Shown: positions 53,942-63,772, counted from the stretch's first letter. The stretch: DNA of 64,000 bases from CAIWHR01 sp963809965 (GCA_963809965.1 CAWELU010000028.1:1-64000); one strand, 5' to 3'. Translations and numbers: made by a program. Notes: generated by a model from the letters alone, not told the origin.

Positions 53942-54927
53942 GCGGCCCGCCGGGGATCCAGGAGGCTCGCGCCGCGTGGCGGGCCGGCATCATCACGCCC
54001 GGCCGCAAGCGGGCCTTCTTCATCGCCATGGTGGCTGGCCGGGCTGGCGCTGCCGCTGGCGGTCTACCCGGTCTTCCTCATGAACGTGCTCTGCATGGCG
54101 CTCTTCGCCAGCGCCTTCAACCTGCTGCTCGGCTACACCGGGCTGCTCTCCTTCGGCCACGCCGCCTTCCTCGGGATCGGCCGGCTACGTGACCGGCCAC
54201 GTGCTCAAGGCCTGGGGCTGGCCGCCGGAGCTCGGGCTGCTGGCCGGCACCGCGGTGGCCACCCTGCTCGGGGTCGTCATCGGCGGGCTGGCCATCCGCC
54301 GCTCCGGCATCTACTTCGCCATGATCACCCTGGGCTTCGCCCAGATGATCTACTTCCTGGCGGTCCAGCTGCCCTTCACCGGCGGCGAGGACGGCCTGCA
54401 GGGGATCCCGCGCGGCACGGCTGCTCGGCCTGGTCCCGCTCGAGACCGCCGCTCGCCATGTACTACGTGGTCTTCGCCATCTTCCTCGCTCGGCTTCTTC
54501 GTCATCCACCGGACCATCCACTCGCCCTTCGGCCACGTGCTGCGCTCCATCCGCGAGAACGAGCCGCGCGCCCTCTCGCTCGGCTACGACGTCGACCGCT
54601 ACAAGCTGGTGGCCTTCGTGATCTCGGCCGGGCTCTCCGGCCTGGCCGGCGCCACCAAGGCGCTGGTCCTCCAGTTCGCCACCCTCACCGACGCCCACTG
54701 GCACAAGTCGGGCGAGGTGGTGCTGATGACGCTGCTCGGCGGCATGGGCACGGTGATGGGCCCGTCGGTCGGCGCGCTGGTGGTGGTGACCATGGACAAC
54801 TACCTCTCCGGCTTCGGCGACTGGGTCACGGTGATCATCGGCGTGCGTCTTCGTGGTGGGGGTGCTGGCCTTCCGGCGCGGCTTCGTCGGCGAGGCGCTC
54901 CACCTCGCCCGCAACTTCCCCTTCTAG
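53938..54927 (+). CDS. livM: LIV-type ABC transporter permease (LivM)
   Basis: This is the second permease, about 325 residues, nine or ten helices. GTG 53938 overlaps the livH stop in GTGA. Marks: FLMNVLCMALFASAFNLLLG, YTGLLSFGHAAFLGIGGYVT, SGIYFAMITLGFAQMIYFLA, FTGGEDGLQGIPRG, LRSIRENEPRALSLGYD and the conserved GGMGTVMGPSVGALVVV. The GGEDGL turn is a LivM hallmark. Six single-base insertions, each repaired by removing one base. The product pairs with LivH to form the channel energised by LivG/LivF. Confidence 0.92.
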
Positions 54928-54957
54928 CGGGCCTCGGTCCCCGCGGAGGCGACCCAG

Positions 54958-55749
54958 ATGACGCAGCCCCTCGAGCAGCGCGTCGCGTTCGTCACCGGCG
55001 CGGCCGGCGGCATCGGCCTGCAGGTGGCCCTCGACCTCGGCCGGCACGGGCGCCCGGGTGGCGGTCTCCGACCGGCCCGGCCCGGCGCTCGACGCCGCGG
55101 TGGCGGCGCTGAAGGCGCAGGGGCTCGAGGTGCTGGCCGCGCCCTGCGACGTGACGCGCGAGGCGGAGCTCGAACGGGGCCATCGACGCGGCGGCGGCGA
55201 CGCTGGGGCCGGCTCGACGTCCTGGTCAACAACGCCGGCCTGCAGCACGTCGCCCCCATCGAGGACTTCCCCACCGAGAAGTTCGAGCTGCTCGTCCAGG
55301 TCATGCTCGTGGCGCCGTTCCTCGCCATCAAGCGGGCCTTCCCGCTCATGAAGCGGCAGCGCTGGGGGCGCGTCGTCAACGTCGCCTCCATCAACGGGCT
55401 GGTCGGCTTCGCCGGCAAGGCCGGCTACAACACCGCCAAGCACGGCGTCATCGGGCTCACCAGGGTGGCGGCGCTGGAGGGGGCGCCCCACGGCATCACC
55501 GTCAACGCGCTCTGCCCGGGCTACGTCGACACGCCGCTGGTCCGGAACCAGCTGGCCGACCTGGCCCGCACCCGCGGCGTGCGCGCTGGAGCGGGTGCTG
55601 GAGGAGGTCATCTACCCGCTGGTCCCCATGCGCCGCCTGCTCTCGGTCGACGAGATCGCCGCCGCCGTGCGTCTACCTCGTCCGGCGAGCTGGCCGGCGG
55701 CGTCACCGGCGTGCCGGTCATCGTCGACGGCGGCTACACGGCGCAGTAG
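54958..55749 (+). CDS. 3-Hydroxybutyrate dehydrogenase-like SDR
   Basis: This is a short-chain dehydrogenase of about 260 residues, last gene of the operon. ATG 54958. It has the NAD-binding glycine loop VTGAAGGIG, DVLVNNAGLQHVAPIEDFP, catalytic Ser in VVNVASINGLVGFAGK and the catalytic pair YNTAKHG (Tyr, Lys), then VTVNALCPGYVDTPLVRNQ and the end GGVTGVPVIVDGGYTAQ. NNAGLQHV and CPGYVDTPLVRNQ are typical of D-3-hydroxybutyrate dehydrogenases (BdhA/PHBDH), which make acetoacetate for the CoA-transferase at the front of the operon. Frame changes near 55050, 55180, 55210, 55585 and 55670. Substrate by family, not proven. Confidence 0.85.
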   Translation: MTQPLEQRVAFVTGAAGGIGLQVALDLGRHGRPGGGLRPARPGARRRGGGAEGAGARGAGRALRRDARGGARTGPSTRRRRRWGRLDVLVNNAGLQHVAPIEDFPTEKFELLVQVMLVAPFLAIKRAFPLMKRQRWGRVVNVASINGLVGFAGKAGYNTAKHGVIGLTRVAALEGAPHGITVNALCPGYVDTPLVRNQLADLARTRGVRAGAGAGGGHLPAGPHAPPALGRRDRRRRASTSSGELAGGVTGVPVIVDGGYTAQ

Positions 55750-55812
55750 CGGACAGGACCCGCGTGATAGCCTTCCGGTGCCCGCGGGGGCGGGCCGGCG
55801 CGGGGAGGTCTC

Positions 55813-56677
55813 ATGCGGCTCGACGACGACGGCGACCGATCCAACGTGGAGGACCAGCGCGGTCGCTCGCGCCTGGGCGGGACGCCCATGCGGCTCGGCA
55901 TCGGCGGCACACTGCTGGTGCTGGTGGCGTCGCTGATCTTCAAGCAGGACTTCTTCTCGATGCTCGCCACCGATCCTGGCTCCGGCGCGCCGGGAGCCGG
56001 GACCGGCGCGGCGCCCGACCCGGGTCGTCTCCAGGCCGAGGCGGCGCTGGAGAAGGTGGCGGTCGGCTCCTTCAACGACGCGCAGCAGGTCTGGACCACC
56101 ACGCTGGGAAGGGGCGCCACCCCCTACCGGACCGCCCGGCTGGTCCTCTTCTGGGACGAGGTCCGCTCCGCCTGCGGCGCGGCGGCCGCCGAGATGGGCC
56201 CCTTCTACTGCCCGGGCGACGAGCGGGTCTACATCGACCTCGGCTTCTACCGGGAGCTGGTCGAGCCGCTTCGGCGCGCCCGGGTCAGTTCGCGCAGGCC
56301 TACGTGATCGCGCACGAGCTCGGCCACCACCTGCAGAACGTGCTCGGCATCGAGCCGAAGGTCCGCGCCGCGCAGCGCCGCAACCCCGGCCAGCAGAACG
56401 CCCTCTCGGTGGCCATGGAGCTCCAGGCCGACTGCCTGGCCGGCGTCTGGGGCCACTCGGCCAGCAGGCGCGGCAGCTGCTCGACCCGGGCGACGTCGAG
56501 GCCGGCCTCCGCGCCGCGTCGGCCATCGGCGACGACCGGCTGCAGAAGCAGGCGACCGGGCGGGTCTCGCCGGAGAGCTTCACGCACGGGTCGTCGGAGC
56601 AGCGGGTGCGCTGGTTCCGGCGCGGCCTCGAGTCGGGCGACCTGGACGCCTGCGACACCTTCTCGGCGCGACCCTGA
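55813..56677 (+). CDS. Neutral zinc metallopeptidase, YpfJ/KPN_02809 family
   Basis: This is a membrane-anchored metallopeptidase of about 285 residues. ATG 55813 (MRLDDDGDRSNVEDQRG: the RxDD..S.NVED.RG start typical of the family), then one TM segment (IGGTLLVLVASLIF), GPFYCPGDERVYIDLGFYREL, and the zinc site VIAHELGHHLQNVLGIE (HExGH). A third ligand region is in LQADCLAGVWGHSA, and the tail is RRGLESGDLDACDTFSARP. Frame changes near 56270 and 56463. Not part of the preceding operon by function; 63 bases after its last stop. Confidence 0.88.
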
Positions 56678-56804
56678 CGGCTCCGGGGCCCGGCCACGTC
56701 CTCCGCGATTCTTGTGGGGCGGGCGGCGAGACGCCGCAGCCTGGACGGCCCCGGCGGGACGACACTGACGCCCCGAGAAGGCGGTCGAATCTCGGGACGG
56801 AGGG

Positions 56805-57368
56805 ATGATCATGAAGGCGTCGTCACTCATCGTGGTGGGGCTCCTCGTCGCAGGCTGCGGGCACGCCAGGGTCCCGGACAACCTGCTCGAGGCGGACCAG
56901 GCCAAGCTCGACCCCGCCTCGGTGTCGCAGCTGGAGGCCGCCCGCCAGGAGGTGGCCCAGGCGAAGGACGAGGTGGCGCGCGCCAGCGAGCAGGTCGGCG
57001 ATGCGCGGCACGAGCGGACCCTCGGCGACGACGACTGGAAGGCCGCCGAGGCGCGCTCCCGCGCCGCCGACGCCCGCCGCGACTACGGGAAGCGGCTGGT
57101 CGAGGCGCGCGAGGCGGCCGAGGAGGCCGGGAAGCGCCGGGCCGACGCGGCGGACGCCAAGCTCGAGCTGGCCAAGCTCCAGGCGCTGGAGCGCGTCGAC
57201 CCGGCCGCCGTGTCGAAGCTGGATCGGAGCGCGTTCTACGAACGGGTCGCCGCCTCGCAGCGGGAGCTCGACCAGGCCCGGGAGAGGGTCCACCGGGCCG
57301 AGGCCGAGGCCAAGGACCAGCAGCGACGCTGGGAGGAGCTGGCGCGCAAGGTCCAGGGCCAGCCCTGA
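56805..57368 (+). CDS. Coiled-coil lipoprotein
   Basis: This is an intact 187-residue lipoprotein. The signal ASSLIVVGLLVAGC carries the lipobox (V-A-G-C). The rest is almost wholly Ala/Glu/Arg/Lys-rich coiled coil (SQLEAARQEVAQAKDEVARA, DARRDYGKRLVEAREAAEEA, ASQRELDQARERVHRAEAEA). The start is ATG 56805, or ATG 56811 with GGAGGGA upstream. No known family. It precedes the prohibitin-like gene by 47 bases on the same strand, so the two could act together at the membrane. Confidence 0.7.
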   Translation: MIMKASSLIVVGLLVAGCGHARVPDNLLEADQAKLDPASVSQLEAARQEVAQAKDEVARASEQVGDARHERTLGDDDWKAAEARSRAADARRDYGKRLVEAREAAEEAGKRRADAADAKLELAKLQALERVDPAAVSKLDRSAFYERVAASQRELDQARERVHRAEAEAKDQQRRWEELARKVQGQP

Positions 57369-57415
57369 CGGACCGGCGCGGGGTAGAGTGCCGCCGTACC
57401 CGTGAAGGAGCCACC

Positions 57416-58213
57416 ATGCGCCGGACTCTCCTCGTCGCCGCCCTGGTCGTCATGCCGTTCCTGGAAGGCTGCCGCTGCCCGGTGGTCCAGTCCGGACACC
57501 GGGGCATCGTGTTCAAGTCGCTGAGCGGCGGCACCTCCAAGGAGGTGGTGGGGGAGGGGCTGCACGTCATGCCGATCTGGAACTCGGTCATCCCCTACGA
57601 CACCCGCGTCCACGAGATGAAGGAGCAGCTGGCGGTCATCTCCTCCAACGGCCTGACCATGCTGGTGGACGCCTCCATCCGCTACCGGCCCAAGGAGGAC
57701 GAGCTCTTCGAGCTGCAGACCATGATCGGCCCGGACTACGACCAGAAGCTCATCGCGCCGGTGGTCCGCTCCGAGGCGCGCAAGGTGTTCGGCCGCTACC
57801 AGCCCGAGGAGATCTACTCGACCAAGCGCGAGGAGATCGAGCGGCAGATCTACGACGAGGTGCTCAAGGCGCTGGCCGGCAAGCACGTGGTGGTGGAGGC
57901 GGTGCTGGTGCGCGACGTGACGCTGCCGGAGACCATCAAGACCGCCATCGCCGACAAGCTGGCCGAGGAGCAGCGCTCGCAGAAGATGAAGTTCACGCTC
58001 GACAAGGAGCGGCAGGAGGCCCAGCGCAAGCAGGTCGAGGCGGAGGGCATCGCCAAGTACCAGTCGATCGTCCGCCAGGGGCTCACCAGCGAGTACCTGC
58101 AGTGGAAGGGGATCGAGGCCACCCAGGCCCTGGCGCTCAGCCCCAACACCAAGATCGTGGTGGTGGGCGGCGGCAAGAGCGGCCTGCCGGTCATCCTGCA
58201 GACCGACAAGTAG
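57416..58213 (+). CDS. Prohibitin/band-7 family protein
   Basis: This is an intact 265-residue SPFH-domain protein (prohibitin/HflC-like). ATG 57416 follows AAGGAG. A hydrophobic N-terminus (RRTLLVAALVVMPFLEGC) anchors it, perhaps as a lipoprotein. The SPFH domain follows: VVQSGHRGIVFKSLSGGTSK, EGLHVMPIWNSVIPYDTRVH, MLVDASIRYRPKEDELFELQ, IAPVVRSEARKVFGRYQPEE and LVRDVTLPETIKTAIADKLA, then the coiled-coil KFTLDKERQEAQRKQVEAEG. Such proteins form membrane-scaffold rings that regulate proteases. The coiled-coil lipoprotein upstream may be a partner. Confidence 0.88.
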   Translation: MRRTLLVAALVVMPFLEGCRCPVVQSGHRGIVFKSLSGGTSKEVVGEGLHVMPIWNSVIPYDTRVHEMKEQLAVISSNGLTMLVDASIRYRPKEDELFELQTMIGPDYDQKLIAPVVRSEARKVFGRYQPEEIYSTKREEIERQIYDEVLKALAGKHVVVEAVLVRDVTLPETIKTAIADKLAEEQRSQKMKFTLDKERQEAQRKQVEAEGIAKYQSIVRQGLTSEYLQWKGIEATQALALSPNTKIVVVGGGKSGLPVILQTDK

Positions 58214-58238
58214 CGGCGCAGCGACGCCGGCGGTTCCC

Positions 58239-59069
58239 TCAGCGGCCGGTCGGTCGCAGCGGCCGCAGCTCGCGCGGGGTCGGCGCCTCGACCTCGCTGG
58301 TCCTGGCCCTGGCCAGGGCGCAGGACGGCTGCTCGGTCCAGCCCGTGGCGCCCGCAGAAGGCGGCCAGCCGCCGCCACCCCTCGGGCCGACCGGGGATCG
58401 CGTCCGCCAGGGCGCGCAGCTCCGCCTCGGCCTCGGCCAGCCGCCCGACCGCCTCGTACCGCTCCGCCAGCCGCGCGCGCACCATCGCGCTGCGACCGGG
58501 TCGGCGGCGCGCAGCCGCTCCAGCTCGGCGATGGCCTCGGCGTCGCGCCCCAGCCGCTCCAGCGCCAGCGCCCGGCGCAGCCGGATCTCCGGGTCGTCCG
58601 CCACCGCCAGGTGGCGGGCGTAGGCCGCCTGGGCCGTCTCCGGATCGCCGCGCAGCTCGGCCAGCCGCCCCAGCGCGGCGTCGCGCCCCGGATGGCCGGC
58701 GGGGATGGCGAGGAGCATGGCTCCGGCCCGGTCGAGGTCGGTCTCATCGGCCACCAGCAGGTCGCCCAGCTCGAAGCAGACGTCGACGTCGTCCGGGCGC
58801 CAGCGCCGCCGCCTGCTCCAGGCGGCCAAGGGCGCCGGCGTGGTCGCCCTCGGAGCGGAGCTGGCGGGCGCTGGCGACCAGCACCTCGGGGCGCTGTCCG
58901 GGCGTCCGTCGGGGCCCGGGCCGGGCGGGGGCCGCCCCGCTCGGCGGGACGGCGCAGGCCGGCCGGGCGGGGGCGGGCCTGGCCAAGGCCGGAGGTGGCC
59001 GGCGAGCGGGCGCAGCTGGCGAGCAGGGCGAGCGAGAGCGAGGCAGGCGAGGCGGCCGAGGCGGTTCAC
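58239..59069 (-). CDS. TPR lipoprotein (frame-damaged)
   Basis: This is an exported protein of about 275 residues that converges on the prohibitin gene. GTG 59069 leads, after one-base repair, to NRLGRLACLALALALLASCA, a signal peptide with lipobox LASC. A Pro/Arg-rich stretch and TPRs follow: VLVASARQLRSEGDHAGALG, LEQAAALAPGR, YARHLAVADDPEIRLRRALA and LERLGRDAEAIAELERLRAA. The end is LRPLRPTGR at TGA 58239-58241. Six or more frame changes. Probably envelope-associated scaffold; function unknown. Confidence 0.6.
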   Translation of the reverse strand: MNRLGRLACLALARPARQLRPLAGHLRPWPGPPPPGRPAPSRRAGRPPPGPGPDGRPDSAPRCWSPAPASSAPRATTPAPLAAWSRRRRWRPDDVDVCFELGDLLVADETDLDRAGAMLLAIPAGHPGRDAALGRLAELRGDPETAQAAYARHLAVADDPEIRLRRALALERLGRDAEAIAELERLRAADPVAARWCARGWRSGTRRSGGWPRPRRSCAPWRTRSPVGPRGGGGWPPSAGATGWTEQPSCALARARTSEVEAPTPRELRPLRPTGR

Positions 59070-59163
59070 CGGCGCATGATAGCCGCGACGGTGCGGCCGC
59101 CAGCTCTGCGGCCCCCGGTGGCGCGGGCGTCGAGTACGGGGTAGGACCCGGCCCGCACGCCAC

Positions 59164-61212
59164 ATGAGCCACGACCGCACCCTGGCCCAGCTCGGCTGGC
59201 CCGAGATCCTCGCCGCCCTCGCCGCGCGCTGCCGGCTCCCCGCCGGCCAGCGCCGCGCCCTGGCCCTGCCCTTCCTGCCCGACGCCGCCGCGGCCCGCCA
59301 GGCGCTGGCCCGCGTCGACGAGGCGCGCCGCCTCTCCGAGGCCGGCACGTCGCTGCCGTTCGGCGGCCTCGCCGACGTGGAGGGCTCGCTCGACCGGGCC
59401 GCCCGGGGCGGCGTGCTCGAGCCGCTGGCGCTGCGCGAGGTGGCGGCGCTGGCCCGCGCCGTCGCCCGGACCCGGGCCGCGCTGCAGGCCCGGGCCGCCG
59501 AGGCCCCGCTGCTCGCGGCGCTGGCCGAGCCGCTGGAGCCGGACGAGCGGCTGGCCGACCGGATCGAGCGGGCCATCGAGCCCTCCGGCGCCGTCTCCGA
59601 CCGGGCCAGCGTCGAGCTGGCGGCGGCGCGCGAGCGGAGCCGCGGCCTGCACCGGGCGCTCAAGACGCAGGTGGAGGGCTACCTCTCCGACCCGGAGATG
59701 GAGCGCCACCTGCGCGACCGCTACTTCACCATCCGGAACGAGCGGTACGTGCTGCCGGTCCTGGCCAGCGCCCGCTCGCGCGGTGCCGGGCATCGTCCAC
59801 AACGCCTCGCAGTCGGGCCAGACCCTCTTCGTCGAGCCGGACGGGATGGTCGAGCTGGGCAACGAGCTGGCCATCGCCAACGCCACCGCCGCCGAGGAGG
59901 AGGCCCGCATCCTGCGCGAGCTCTCCGCCGCGGTGACCGGCGCGCGCCGCGGCGCTCGCGCGCGGCCTCGCCGGTGCTGGCCGAGCTGGACGCGCTGGAG
60001 GGCGCGGCGCGGCTCGCCTCCGACCTCGACGCCCACGCCCCCGGCCCGCGCGCCGAGCGCGACGGCTTCGAGCTGCTCTCGCTGCGCCACCCGCTGCTGG
60101 TGCTGCAGGGCAAGAAGGTGGTGGCCAGCCACGTCCGCCTGGCCGCGCCGGCGCGGGCGCTCATCGTCTCGGGACCGAACGGCGGCGGCAAGACCGTGGC
60201 CATCAGCGCGGTCGGGCTCTCGGCGCTGATGCTGCGCGCCGGCCTGCCGGTGGCGGCCGCCGAGGGCTCGCGCCTCCCCTTCTTCCTGGAGGTGAAGGCG
60301 GCGGTGGACGAGCGGGGCGACCTCCACCAGGACCTCTCCACCTTCACCGCCCACCTCACCGCGGTGAAGGAGATGCTGGCCGGCGCCATCCCCGGCTCGC
60401 TGGTGCTGGTGGACGAGATCGCCGCCGACACCGACCCGCGCGAGGGGGCGGCGCTGGCGGCGGCCATCCTCGAGGCGCTGGTGGCGCGCGGCGCCACCGT
60501 GCTGGTCACCACCCACCTCGACGAGCTGAAGGCGCTGGCCCTCACCGACACCACCTACGCCAACGCCCGGGTCGGCTTCGACGCCGAGCGGCTGGTCCCG
60601 ACCTACCAGCTCCACCTCGGCTCGCCCGGCAGCTCCTCGGCCATCGAGGTGGCGGCGCGGGTGGGGCTGCCGGCGGCGGTGGTGGAGCGGGCCCGGGCGG
60701 CGCGCGAGCGGCCACGGCGGCGCGCTGGGCGAGGCCCTGGCGGCGCTCGACGCCGAGCGGGCCGGGCTGGCGGCGGCGCGTGAGGCGGCGGACGCGGGCG
60801 GCCGAGGCGGCGGCGCCGGGCCGAGGCGGCGGCGCGGGCCCGCGAGGAGGAGGCGCATCGGGCCGAGCGGGCGGCGGCGGCCCGGGTCGGGCGAGGCCAT
60901 CGCCGACGAGCTGGAGGCGGCCCGCGGCGAGGTGGCGGAGCTGCTGGCCTCGCTGCAGGCCCAGCCCTCGGTCAAGAAGGCCAGCGAGGCGGCGGCGCAG
61001 CTGGAGGCCTGGAAGGCCCAGGTGGTCGGGGCCTCGAAGCGGGCCGCGACCCAGGCCGAGACCTCGGCGGAGGCGCTGCCCGGCGGCCAGCTCCGGCCCG
61101 GCGTGCGGGTCCGGATCGCCTCGCTCGGGCAGGAGGGCGAGGTGCTCTCGGTCGACGGCAAGCAGGCGCTGGTGCAGGCCGGTGGCCGGAAGACGAAGCT
61201 CAAGGCGGAGAC
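59164..61212 (+). CDS. mutS2: MutS2-type DNA mismatch/recombination ATPase, truncated
   Basis: This is MutS2, a MutS paralogue that suppresses recombination and acts on stalled ribosomes or DNA. It runs from ATG 59164 (LAQLGWPEILAALAARCRLP). The core shows EMERHLRDRYFTIRNERYVL, the conserved GIVHNASQSGQTLFVEPDG, Walker A IVSGPNGGGKTVAIS, ERGDLHQDLSTFTAHL, Walker B LVLVDEIAADTDPREGAAL and LVTTHLDELKALA. A coiled coil and a KOW-like segment (RIASLGQEGEVLSVDGKQAL) follow. It then stops abruptly at about 61205: the normal Smr nuclease end (last about 100 residues) is missing and the DNA turns into another gene. Frame changes near 59790, 59955, 60705 and 60780-60900. Confidence 0.9.
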
Positions 61213-61220
61213 TCGAAGGA
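61190..61220. other. Probable chimeric junction
   Basis: Here the mutS2 reading (plus strand) and the flippase reading (minus strand) meet: each gene is normal on its own side and neither continues into the other. Left of it the DNA is very GC-rich with frame errors; right of it GC falls and genes are intact. The exact point is ambiguous over about 20 bases. Confidence 0.7.
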
Positions 61221-61560
61221 GATCTGCATACAGGGGGTTGTCCAGATAATCCGCAATCCAGGGCGCCACGAGGAAGAAGCCGACGAAGATCAGCACTCCC
61301 AGGCCGAGCTGCAGTGTGAACACGGCATTGAAGTCTTCCTTGCTGGCATCCTTGGCGCGAACCAGCGACTGCCCCATTCCGCCCGTGGCCAGCATTCCGA
61401 CGAAGCCCGTGAATATCTGAATGGTGACCACCATGCCGAAATCGGCAGGCACCAGCAGGCGTGCAAGCGCGATTCCGAATGCGAACTGCAGCACCTGCCC
61501 GCCGGTGTTGCCGACCAGCAACCACGTGACCCCTCTGCGGATCCTCTGGCCGAGATTCAT
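61213..61560 (-). CDS. Polysaccharide flippase (Wzx/MOP type), N-terminal part
   Basis: This is the first 116 residues of a lipopolysaccharide/exopolysaccharide flippase. ATG 61560 gives MNLGQRIRRGVTWLLVGNTG. Typical N-terminus: three membrane helices, LQFAFGIALARLLVPADFGM (the ARLL.P.DFG signature of the family), VVTIQIFTGFVGMLATGGMG and FTLQLGLGVLIFVGFFLVAPW, then IADYLDNPLYADLLRVSA. It ends at the junction with mutS2, so about three quarters of the gene is missing. It is divergent from the carbamoyltransferase, with a 370-base space between; both suit a capsule or O-antigen cluster. Confidence 0.85.
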
Positions 61561-61817
61561 TGACACGTATTCATCCCTCGATCAACAGGCGCGTGACTGT
61601 CTGCGAACGGTGCAAAGAAGCAATATCCCGACCACCGCGATGACGGCGAGGGCCGCCAAAGACGTGGCGGGCGTAACACCAACGGTGCGACACAGCCGGT
61701 AGTCCACAGGCAATCATAGCGCGCCAGTAGAAGCGCTTTCAGGCGCGATTATCGCTCGGTTCGCGGCTGAAGCCGCTTTTGCGAACCTGAATCGACATCG
61801 AGCCGAGGAAGGTCTCC
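61561..61817. other. Divergent intergenic region, left half
   Basis: This spacer between the flippase and carbamoyltransferase genes has lower GC than anything to the left, with AT-rich patches near 61560-61625 and 61730-61790. A short inverted repeat, GCGGCTGAAGCCGC, lies at 61761-61774. It must contain the flippase promoter; no coding frame with family support is visible. Confidence 0.35.
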
Positions 61818-61872
61818 ATTCAAGTCACTATTCAGGTCACGGCTTGACACCACGCGCATCCTCACGCAGATT
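61818..61872 (+). promoter_or_regulatory. Putative carbamoyltransferase promoter with direct repeats
   Basis: Two direct repeats, ATTCAAGTCAC (61818-61828) and ATTCAGGTCAC (61830-61840), with a 12-base period, sit directly before TTGACA (61844-61849). After a 17-base spacer comes a weak CAGATT (61867-61872). The -35 is a perfect sigma-70 match and the -10 is poor. Repeats at this place would suit an activator. The gene starts at 61931. Confidence 0.35.
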
Positions 61873-61930
61873 GAACCATTCAATCCTGCAAGCGCGGCGC
61901 ACGCCCTTCAACTGCGAACTGTCTCAGCCA

Positions 61931-63772
61931 ATGCTCGTCCTCGGCATATCCGCCTTTTATCACGACAGCGCTGCGGCCCTGGTTGCCGACGGCACGATCA
62001 TGGCCGCGGCCCAGGAGGAGCGCTTCACCCGCAAGAAGCACGATCCCGGATTTCCGTCGCGGGCGATCAAGTACTGCCTCGAGGAGGCCGGCATCGGTAT
62101 CGACAGGGTCGACCTCATCGCCTTCTACGACAAGCCACTGCTCAAGTTCGAGCGGCTGCTGGAAACCTACCTCGCATTCGCACCGCGCGGCTTCAAGAGC
62201 TTCTCGATGGCAATCCCGGTCTGGCTGCGCGAAAAGCTCTTCCTCAAGGATCTCCTGACCCGAGCGCTCGCCGAAATGGGTGCCGACAGGAAGGTGCTGG
62301 AAGGACGGATGGTCTTCTCCGAGCACCACCTTTCGCACGCGGCGAGCGCGTTCTACCCGTCGCCATTCGACGAGGCGGCGGTGCTCACCATGGATGGGGT
62401 CGGCGAATGGGCCACGACCTCGCTCGCGTTTGGCCGCGGCCATCAGCTCGAGGTGCACAAGGAGATCCACTTCCCGCACTCCCTGGGGCTCCTCTACTCG
62501 GCCTTCACTTACTACACGGGATTCAAGGTCAATTCCGGCGAGTACAAGGTGATGGGACTCGCCCCCTACGGCGAGCCGAAGTACGTGCGGCAAATCCAGG
62601 ACCATCTGCTCGACCTGAAGCCAGACGGCACGTTTCGCCTGAACCTGGAGTATTTCGATTATTGCACCGGACTCACGATGACCAACGGCCGCTTCGACGC
62701 ACTGTTCGGCGGGCCTCCCCGCAAGCCCGAGCAGCGGCTCACCCAGCGGGAGATGGATCTCGCGGCGTCGATCCAGGCCGTCACGGAGGAAATCGTCCTG
62801 CGACTCAGCCGGTCGATCGCGCGGGAAACCGGGAGCCGCAATCTCTGCCTGGCGGGCGGCGTGGCGCTCAATTGCGTGGCCAATGGCAAGGTGCTGCGCG
62901 ACGGGGCGTTCAAGGACCTCTGGATCCAGCCCGCTGCGGGCGATGCCGGCGGCGCTCTCGGCGCGGCTCTGGTCGCCTATCACATTCACAAGGGCCATCC
63001 GCGTCCGCCCGCGAACGGCCACGGCGATCGCATGCAGGGCGCCTATCTCGGGCCGGCCTTCGCACAGGCCGACATCGAGCGGCGCCTTGCCGCCGCCGGC
63101 GCCAAATTCGAGGTCCTCTCGGAAGCGAACGTCATCGAGGCTGGCGCCAAGGCGCTTGCCGACGGCAAGGCGCTCGGCTGGTTCCAGGGACGGATGGAGT
63201 TCGGCCCGCGCGCGCTGGGCGGACGCTCGATCCTGGGTGACGCGCGCTCGCCGACCATGCAGTCGGTGCTGAACCTCAAGGTCAAGTACCGGGAATCGTT
63301 CCGCCCGTTCGCGCCGTCGGTGCTCCGGGAGCGCGTCTCCGATTACTTCGAGCTCGACTGCGACAGCCCGTACATGCTGCTGGTCGCCGACGTGGTCCCG
63401 CCGCGCCGCAAGACAATGACCGCCGAGCAGCAGGCACTGTTCGGGATCGACCGGCTCAATGTGCCCCGCTCCGACATTCCGGCGGTGACCCACGTGGACT
63501 ACTCGGCCCGCGTGCAGACGGTCCATCGGGAAACGAATCCCCGCTACCACGCGCTGATCGAGGCCTTCGAGCGCATCACCGGCTGCCCGGTGATCGTCAA
63601 CACCAGCTTCAATGTCCGCGGCGAGCCGATCGTCGGCTCGCCCGAGGACGCGTTTCGCTGCTTCATGGGCACCGAGATCGAGCGCCTGGCAGTCGGCAAC
63701 TGCTGGCTCGCCAAGGAGAACCAGGATCCGGCGCTCAAGAAGAACTACGAGTCCGCATTCGAGCTGGATTGA
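61931..63772 (+). CDS. Carbamoyltransferase (NodU/TobZ family)
   Basis: This is an intact 613-residue O-carbamoyltransferase, which uses carbamoyl phosphate and ATP to carbamoylate a sugar hydroxyl. ATG 61931 (MLVLGISAFYHDSAAALVAD) is preferred over frames open upstream. The N-terminal Kae1-like domain has AAAQEERFTRKKHDPGFP, the metal-binding EHHLSHAASAFYPSPF (HxxxH), LTMDGVGEWATTSLAFG, VNSGEYKVMGLAPYGEP and CLAGGVALNCVANGK. The C-terminal YrdC-like carbamoyl-adenylate domain has FQGRMEFGPRALGGRSILGD, YRESFRPFAPSVL and VNTSFNVRGEPIVGSPEDA. It resembles enzymes of surface polysaccharide, nodulation-factor or antibiotic pathways. Beside a flippase, polysaccharide decoration is most likely. Confidence 0.95.
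   Translation: MLVLGISAFYHDSAAALVADGTIMAAAQEERFTRKKHDPGFPSRAIKYCLEEAGIGIDRVDLIAFYDKPLLKFERLLETYLAFAPRGFKSFSMAIPVWLREKLFLKDLLTRALAEMGADRKVLEGRMVFSEHHLSHAASAFYPSPFDEAAVLTMDGVGEWATTSLAFGRGHQLEVHKEIHFPHSLGLLYSAFTYYTGFKVNSGEYKVMGLAPYGEPKYVRQIQDHLLDLKPDGTFRLNLEYFDYCTGLTMTNGRFDALFGGPPRKPEQRLTQREMDLAASIQAVTEEIVLRLSRSIARETGSRNLCLAGGVALNCVANGKVLRDGAFKDLWIQPAAGDAGGALGAALVAYHIHKGHPRPPANGHGDRMQGAYLGPAFAQADIERRLAAAGAKFEVLSEANVIEAGAKALADGKALGWFQGRMEFGPRALGGRSILGDARSPTMQSVLNLKVKYRESFRPFAPSVLRERVSDYFELDCDSPYMLLVADVVPPRRKTMTAEQQALFGIDRLNVPRSDIPAVTHVDYSARVQTVHRETNPRYHALIEAFERITGCPVIVNTSFNVRGEPIVGSPEDAFRCFMGTEIERLAVGNCWLAKENQDPALKKNYESAFELD

Noticed and set aside
58744..61566. 940-codon minus-strand frame from the flippase start across mutS2
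   Set aside because: Only the first 115 codons are flippase; the rest is the antisense of mutS2 and the TPR lipoprotein, open because stop codons are rare at this GC.
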